NCBI GenBank assembly: GCA_003485885.1
Contig: DNHM01000351.1
Location: 1-9,328, forward strand
Direction: 5' to 3'
Source: Acidimicrobiaceae bacterium
GTDB lineage: Bacteria > Actinomycetota > Acidimicrobiia > Acidimicrobiales > UBA10347
Length of the DNA stretch: 9,328 bases
The notes beneath the pieces were generated by a model, which saw only the letters and a program-made list of their open reading frames with translations, was not told the origin of the DNA and searched no databases. Position 1 is the first letter of the stretch. Every line of letters begins with the position of its first letter. The position numbers were made by a program, and so were the translations under genes. Shown piece by piece: positions 6,293 through 9,328 of the stretch.

Positions 6293-7309
6293 GTGCATCG
6301 GCATCCCCCTGCTTCACTTCTTGCGCTTTTGTTGACTTTGGCCACAGCAGCCACAGCCTGCACTCCTGCATCGGGAGAGGTCGCAACGCTCGCGATCATC
6401 GCGGAGGAGCCCACCGTTGTACCCACGGCGGTACCAACCACCGCCCCGCTCGAGGTCCCGACACCGACTCCACCGCCAACGGCAACACCTCAGACCACCG
6501 TTGTGCCACCAACAGCCACTGCTGAGCCGACCGTTATCCCAGCAACCGCTGTACCTGAGCCGACAGCTTCCACCGTGCCGACAGCTACCACCGTGCCGAC
6601 CGTGACCCCTGAGCCGACCGTTATCCCAGCAACCGCTGTACCTGAGCCGACAGCTACCGCTGAGCCGACAGCGACCACTGAGCCAACAGCTGCCACTGAG
6701 CCAACAGCTACGAGTGAACCTGTACCAGCAGCTGGAGGCGAGACTGGACCTCCGTCCTCGCACGTGGTGGCAAACATGGGCTTCGTAACACTTGGCCACG
6801 CGGGCTCAACGACAATCAGGATTCCTGCAGGGCTGGTTGAGCTCATTGGTTTCCATGAGGCAAGCCATCCGGGGTCCAAAGCCATCAATGCTGCGGCAAG
6901 CGGTCTACCGGCCATGGTGTTGAGTTCACGTGGTCGTGGCACTCCAGCGCAGTCTGCGGTCGACATCGTTGTGCCACCAGGTGAGCCACTACGAGCGCCG
7001 GTAACCGGCACCGTCGTAGCTGCCCGCCAGTACGTCTTGTACTGCAAACACCAGGATTCGCTGGTGTACATCGAACCCGATGGACTCCCCGGCTGGCAGG
7101 TCCGCCTGTTCCACGTACAAGGCGATCTTCCTGCGGTTGGTTCACGGGTTATCGCTGGCGAGACCGTAGTCGCGTCGGGCGGGGCGAACCCGCTGCCATT
7201 TGAGTCACAAATAGACGAGTTCACGGCAGAGCCGTCGTGGCCCCACACCCATCTCGAGGTTGTGGACACGAGTGTCCCCGACGACCGTCCGCCTGGCGGT
7301 GGCTGTTAG
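6293..7309 (+). CDS. Lipoprotein with Pro/Thr repeat linker and degenerate M23 (LytM) domain
   Basis: A 338-residue exported protein. The signal peptide (SLLALLLTLATAATAC) ends in a lipobox-like ATAC at Cys23. Residues of about 40-145 form a low-complexity linker of Pro, Thr, Ala and Glu built from PEPTA-like units, probably a spacer across the wall. The C-terminal part resembles an M23/LytM peptidoglycan peptidase core: SAVDIVVPPGEPLRAPVTGTVV, LFHVQGDLPAVGSRVIAGETV, and WPHTHLEVVD. The HxH motif (His318, His320) and Asp224 are present. The His expected four residues before that Asp is Gln220, so one zinc ligand is missing. It may be a catalytically dead regulator (as EnvC- or NlpD-type LytM proteins are) or may use another residue. 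It ends in GGGC. GTG 6293 is chosen for the good signal peptide and the upstream TACGAT. Its stop overlaps that of the convergent hydrolase gene. Confidence 0.8.
   Translation: MHRHPPASLLALLLTLATAATACTPASGEVATLAIIAEEPTVVPTAVPTTAPLEVPTPTPPPTATPQTTVVPPTATAEPTVIPATAVPEPTASTVPTATTVPTVTPEPTVIPATAVPEPTATAEPTATTEPTAATEPTATSEPVPAAGGETGPPSSHVVANMGFVTLGHAGSTTIRIPAGLVELIGFHEASHPGSKAINAAASGLPAMVLSSRGRGTPAQSAVDIVVPPGEPLRAPVTGTVVAARQYVLYCKHQDSLVYIEPDGLPGWQVRLFHVQGDLPAVGSRVIAGETVVASGGANPLPFESQIDEFTAEPSWPHTHLEVVDTSVPDDRPPGGGC
6522..6655 (+). repeat. 47-bp exact direct repeat in the Pro/Thr linker
   Basis: Bases 6522-6568 and 6609-6655 are identical over 47 bp, with starts 87 bp (29 codons) apart, so both copies are read in the same frame and encode EPTVIPATAVPEPTA. 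Shorter GAGCCRACAGC units (R = A or G) continue to about 6710. The arrangement implies in-frame duplication within the linker and a site where length may vary between strains. Confidence 0.9.
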
Positions 7310-8193
7310 CTCGGGCGTGATGGGGCTGCGTTTGCACGAGCAGCGTTTGTGCGAATGGCAGTGATCAACTCGTGGTCACGGGAACGGGGCAAATCGTGGC
7401 CCATACGCGGAAACATGATGAGCCGTGACTCCGGAATGGCTGCGGCTGTAGCGACACCCCCTGATGGGCGGACCAGCGTGTCTTCCAGCCCATGCACAAC
7501 AAGGGTTGGTGCGGTGACCTGCCGCAACGCTTGGGTACGATCCGGACTGGCAGCAATCGCTTGGGACTGCCGGAGCACTCCGGCGGGGTTATAGGCACGG
7601 TCCAGGCTGGCAGCGCTGCGAACACGTTGTTCGTGTTCATCCCAGTCTCGTCCGCCTACGAGCCGAAATAGCTCGATGGTGACGTCGAGTGCTTCGGACC
7701 GATCCGGCTGACCACGCCGTGCGATGGATGCCACAACGCCTGGGGTTGGTCGTCCAGCTCGGCGATCACCGGTATTCGACATGATGGAACACAACGATCG
7801 GGTGCTCGTGGGCGCACCAGCAGCGATGAGCTGGGCGATCATGCCTCCCATCGAAATGCCCACAATATGGGCGTCGTCTAGATCGAGCGCGTACAGCAGT
7901 CCGAGTGCGTCGTCGGCCATATCTCGAAGTCGGTACGGAGGTTCTATCGAACTCGGCTTGAGGTTGCCCTTGATCAGCTCCCAACGAGTAGGCGCAGGAA
8001 CCGTGCTGTAGGAACTGAGTCCGCTGTCGCGATTGTCGTAACGAATCACTTGAAAGTGTTGTGCGAGCCGGTCAACAAATTCCTGGGGCCAGTCCGTCAA
8101 CTGGCCACCGAGTCCCATGATCAGCAGAAGCGGCTCGCCGCTCCCCGAGATCTCGTATTCGATATCGACGCCGTTCACCTGTACTTGGGCCAC
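7306..8193 (-). CDS. Alpha/beta hydrolase
   Basis: Cytosolic alpha/beta-hydrolase fold protein of 295 residues. The catalytic triad is recognisable: nucleophile Ser114 in the elbow GISMGG, acid Asp238 in HGLEDTLV, and His266 in MGHDLP. The oxyanion-hole region is LLLIMGLGGQLTDW near residue 30, followed by VIRYDNRDSGLSS. These features fit the broad esterase / C-C hydrolase / epoxide-hydrolase-like group. The substrate cannot be assigned, and no dedicated pathway neighbour narrows it. I chose GTG 8193 because the sequence VAQVQVNGVDIEYE starts a typical fold there; a TTG at 8241 would add 16 residues that overlap the DUF5522 gene and look like shadow sequence. It starts 11 bp after the DUF5522 stop and overlaps the convergent M23-like gene by 4 bp at the stop codons. 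Confidence 0.88.
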   Translation of the reverse strand: MAQVQVNGVDIEYEISGSGEPLLLIMGLGGQLTDWPQEFVDRLAQHFQVIRYDNRDSGLSSYSTVPAPTRWELIKGNLKPSSIEPPYRLRDMADDALGLLYALDLDDAHIVGISMGGMIAQLIAAGAPTSTRSLCSIMSNTGDRRAGRPTPGVVASIARRGQPDRSEALDVTIELFRLVGGRDWDEHEQRVRSAASLDRAYNPAGVLRQSQAIAASPDRTQALRQVTAPTLVVHGLEDTLVRPSGGVATAAAIPESRLIMFPRMGHDLPRSRDHELITAIRTNAARANAAPSRPS

Positions 8194-8198
8194 GAGGG

Positions 8199-8204
8199 AA
8201 CGTA
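8199..8204 (-). promoter_or_regulatory. Possible -10 (TACGTT) for the hydrolase gene
   Basis: On the leftward strand TACGTT lies 5 nt before GTG 8193, in the 11-bp gap after the DUF5522 stop. It fits the leaderless pattern seen elsewhere in the window but one base short. Co-transcription with lpd and DUF5522 is an equally good explanation. Confidence 0.3.
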
Positions 8205-8369
8205 TCAGCGATAGGGACAGTGTCGACACGCACTGTTGCAACAGTGACCCCTGCGACGGTGATAACCCTCGGTCATCACAAACAGGCCAGTCTCGGGGTC
8301 AAAATAACCATGGAGTCCAGCATCATTGGCGGCGAGATGAGCCGCGTGCCATGTTTCTGGTTTGGTCAT
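8205..8369 (-). CDS. Small Cys-rich DUF5522-type protein
   Basis: A 54-residue protein with a DPETGLFVMTEGYHRRRGHC segment leading into CC-x3-C-x2-C (Cys43, Cys44, Cys48, Cys51) and a final HCPYR. This matches my memory of the DUF5522 family, whose hallmark is a TexYHxxRGxCCxxxCRHCPY stretch. The function is unknown; the dense Cys/His cluster suggests a bound metal or a redox role, which is inference. ATG 8369 forms a 4-base ATGA overlap with the stop of the upstream dihydrolipoyl dehydrogenase gene, so it is probably translated by coupling. An in-frame ATG at 8405 would add 12 residues lying inside lpd and lacking family character. A perfect 16-bp palindrome sits over the Cys codons. Confidence 0.82.
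   Translation of the reverse strand: MTKPETWHAAHLAANDAGLHGYFDPETGLFVMTEGYHRRRGHCCNSACRHCPYR
8231..8246. repeat. Perfect 16-bp palindrome inside the DUF5522 gene
   Basis: CACTGTTGCAACAGTG is identical to its reverse complement. A third ACAGTG half-site lies at 8217-8222, and a 10-bp palindrome GTGTCGACAC lies at 8220-8229. The centre is about 45 bp upstream of the hydrolase GTG, a position where an activator could bind. The leftward-strand codons read His-Cys-Cys-Asn-Ser, so family-conserved coding may explain part of the symmetry. Confidence 0.6.
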
Positions 8370-9328
8370 CGGCGAACGTGCAATGGATGGCCATGTGCGA
8401 GCCATGATGCTTCGGCAAGGGATTCGGACATGGTCGGATGGGCATGGATCGTCCTGGCGATGTCTTCAACGGTGGCGGCAAGTTCGATAGCCAGCGTCGC
8501 TTCGCCAGCGAGTTCGGATGCGTGTGGTCCTACCGAATGCACACCAACAACAGTTCCGTGCTCATCGGTGACGACATAGGTGGCCCCTGACGTCTCGCCG
8601 ATGGTCCGAGCTCGCGCCGATGCGACGTGCGGAAATCGGTGGCTCACGAGAGTGCCGTGATCCTTGGTAGAGCCGTGAGCCTTGGTAGAGAAGTCAGCGG
8701 AGGGAAGCGGCTCACCAACACTCATGATCTCGGGGTCACTGAAGATGACCTCGGGGATCGCTGCCGGGGAAAACGAACCAGGGCGTCCGACGATGGCATC
8801 GACGGCAGTCTCGGCCTCGGCTGATGCTTTGTGGGCTAACGCTGGCCCGGCGACGAGGTCGCCGATCGCATAGATGCCAGAAGCAGCGCGCATTTGGGCG
8901 TCGACCCCAATATGGCCCTGGGAGTCGAGTTCGATCTCTAGGGTGTCGAGTGAGGCGTTATCGCTGTTCGGTCGTCTGCCAACAGCGACCACGATCACGT
9001 CGGCCCCGATGTGCTCGCCGGTGTCTAGGACCAGGCCGTGTGCGGTTGGTTGATCGGCCGTGACCCCGACCCGGACCTGAATTCCGAGGGCGGCCAACCG
9101 GCGTTCGACAGGCTGCCGAAGGACGGGCGCAACCTGGGACAAGATGGTGTCTGCAGCGTCGACGATGGTGACCTGTGATCCGAGTTTGGCCCAAGCGGTG
9201 CCAAGTTCGACTCCGATGTATCCTCCGCCAATAATCGCCATCGATGCGGGCACCGATGTGAGTGCAAGTGCTCCGGTCGACGACATAATTCGTTCGCCGA
9301 GTGAAAACGCCTCGAGCATGATTGGACG
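8366..9328 (-). CDS. lpd: Dihydrolipoyl dehydrogenase (E3), N-terminus beyond right edge
   Basis: C-terminal 320 residues of an FAD-dependent pyridine-nucleotide-disulfide oxidoreductase that reoxidises lipoyl groups of 2-oxoacid dehydrogenase or glycine-cleavage complexes. Visible in order: RPIMLEAF at the very edge (equivalent to the ATGSRP region), the NAD-binding GGGYIGVELG, the FAD-binding IYAIGDLVAGPALAHKA, and the dimerisation domain starting at VIFSDPEIMSVG. The domain ends in HAHPTMSE, the His-x4-Glu catalytic dyad typical of Lpd. The redox CxxxxC and first FAD motif lie outside the window. The loop after SVG is about nine residues longer than in E. coli Lpd because of a tandem STKAHG/STKDHG duplication. 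The stop overlaps the DUF5522 ATG. The dyad favours Lpd over mercuric or glutathione reductases. Confidence 0.9.
   Translation of the reverse strand, partial: RPIMLEAFSLGERIMSSTGALALTSVPASMAIIGGGYIGVELGTAWAKLGSQVTIVDAADTILSQVAPVLRQPVERRLAALGIQVRVGVTADQPTAHGLVLDTGEHIGADVIVVAVGRRPNSDNASLDTLEIELDSQGHIGVDAQMRAASGIYAIGDLVAGPALAHKASAEAETAVDAIVGRPGSFSPAAIPEVIFSDPEIMSVGEPLPSADFSTKAHGSTKDHGTLVSHRFPHVASARARTIGETSGATYVVTDEHGTVVGVHSVGPHASELAGEATLAIELAATVEDIARTIHAHPTMSESLAEASWLAHGHPLHVRR
8654..8689 (-). repeat. In-frame 18-bp tandem duplication within lpd
   Basis: Bases 8654-8671 and 8672-8689 match at 17 of 18 positions (difference at 8661 versus 8679). On the coding strand they encode STKDHG and STKAHG back to back in a loop of the dimerisation domain. 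The near identity points to a recent slippage or duplication event. Confidence 0.9.

Noticed and set aside
6522..6710. Repeat-rich stretch as a CRISPR array
   Set aside because: The repeats are in-frame codon repeats of a Pro/Thr linker, with no regular spacers and no cas genes.
6490..7269. Leftward open frame opposite the M23-like gene, rich in VAVGS repeats
   Set aside because: The repeats are the antisense reading of the Pro/Thr linker. The sense frame has a signal peptide and LytM-like domain, so this is a shadow.
8193..8241. Starting the alpha/beta hydrolase at TTG 8241
   Set aside because: The added 16 residues overlap the DUF5522 coding sequence out of frame and look non-homologous; GTG 8193 gives a normal start of the fold.
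1..9328. A new defence, mobile or secondary-metabolite system
   Set aside because: I see no integrase, transposase, toxin-antitoxin pair, nuclease/helicase set, or polyketide/peptide synthetase. A lone P450 and nitroreductase are not sufficient to call a biosynthetic cluster.

Overview
The window looks like chromosomal DNA from a high-GC actinobacterium. My best guess is the Acidimicrobiia (Ilumatobacter/Microthrix-like), judging from overall protein style, roughly 60% GC, frequent GTG starts and a near absence of Shine-Dalgarno sequences. That placement is inference; there is no rRNA or marker gene to confirm it. The region is densely coded: twelve genes, no stretch over 300 bases without one, and no tRNA, rRNA, CRISPR array, insertion sequence or prophage signal that I can see.

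Layout. (1) A leftward gene is cut by the left edge (1-110). It diverges across about 135 bp from a rightward L,D-transpeptidase lipoprotein (246-1205). (2) A tight rightward run follows: a variant hisI (1231-1647), an M50B-like membrane metalloprotease (1640-2398), a VOC/glyoxalase-like protein (2395-3051) and a nitroreductase (3051-3731). Each of the last three overlaps the gene before it by 1-8 bp, so the four are very probably one translationally coupled operon. (3) Convergent to it is a class V aminotransferase / cysteine-desulfurase-like gene (3756-4979). It diverges from a cytochrome P450 (5002-6267) with only 22 bp between start codons. (4) After the P450 comes a lipoprotein with a Pro/Thr repeat linker and a degenerate M23 (LytM) domain (6293-7309). 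Its stop codon overlaps that of a convergent leftward cluster: alpha/beta hydrolase (7306-8193), a 54-residue Cys-rich DUF5522-type protein (8205-8369) and dihydrolipoyl dehydrogenase (8366 to the right edge).

Functionally the window mixes housekeeping metabolism (histidine synthesis, E3 subunit of 2-oxoacid dehydrogenases), two exported cell-wall lipoproteins of parallel design, and several oxidoreductase/hydrolase genes with unknown substrates. I do not see a clearly new multi-gene system. The features most worth a second look are: TANNNT hexamers placed 5-7 nt before several starts, implying leaderless transcripts, including two that overlap in the 22-bp divergent gap; the hisI product whose metal-binding Asp triad reads N-x-E-x-N; the M23-like protein lacking its first zinc His; a 47-bp exact repeat and an 18-bp in-frame tandem duplication; and a palindrome cluster inside the DUF5522 gene just upstream of the hydrolase.
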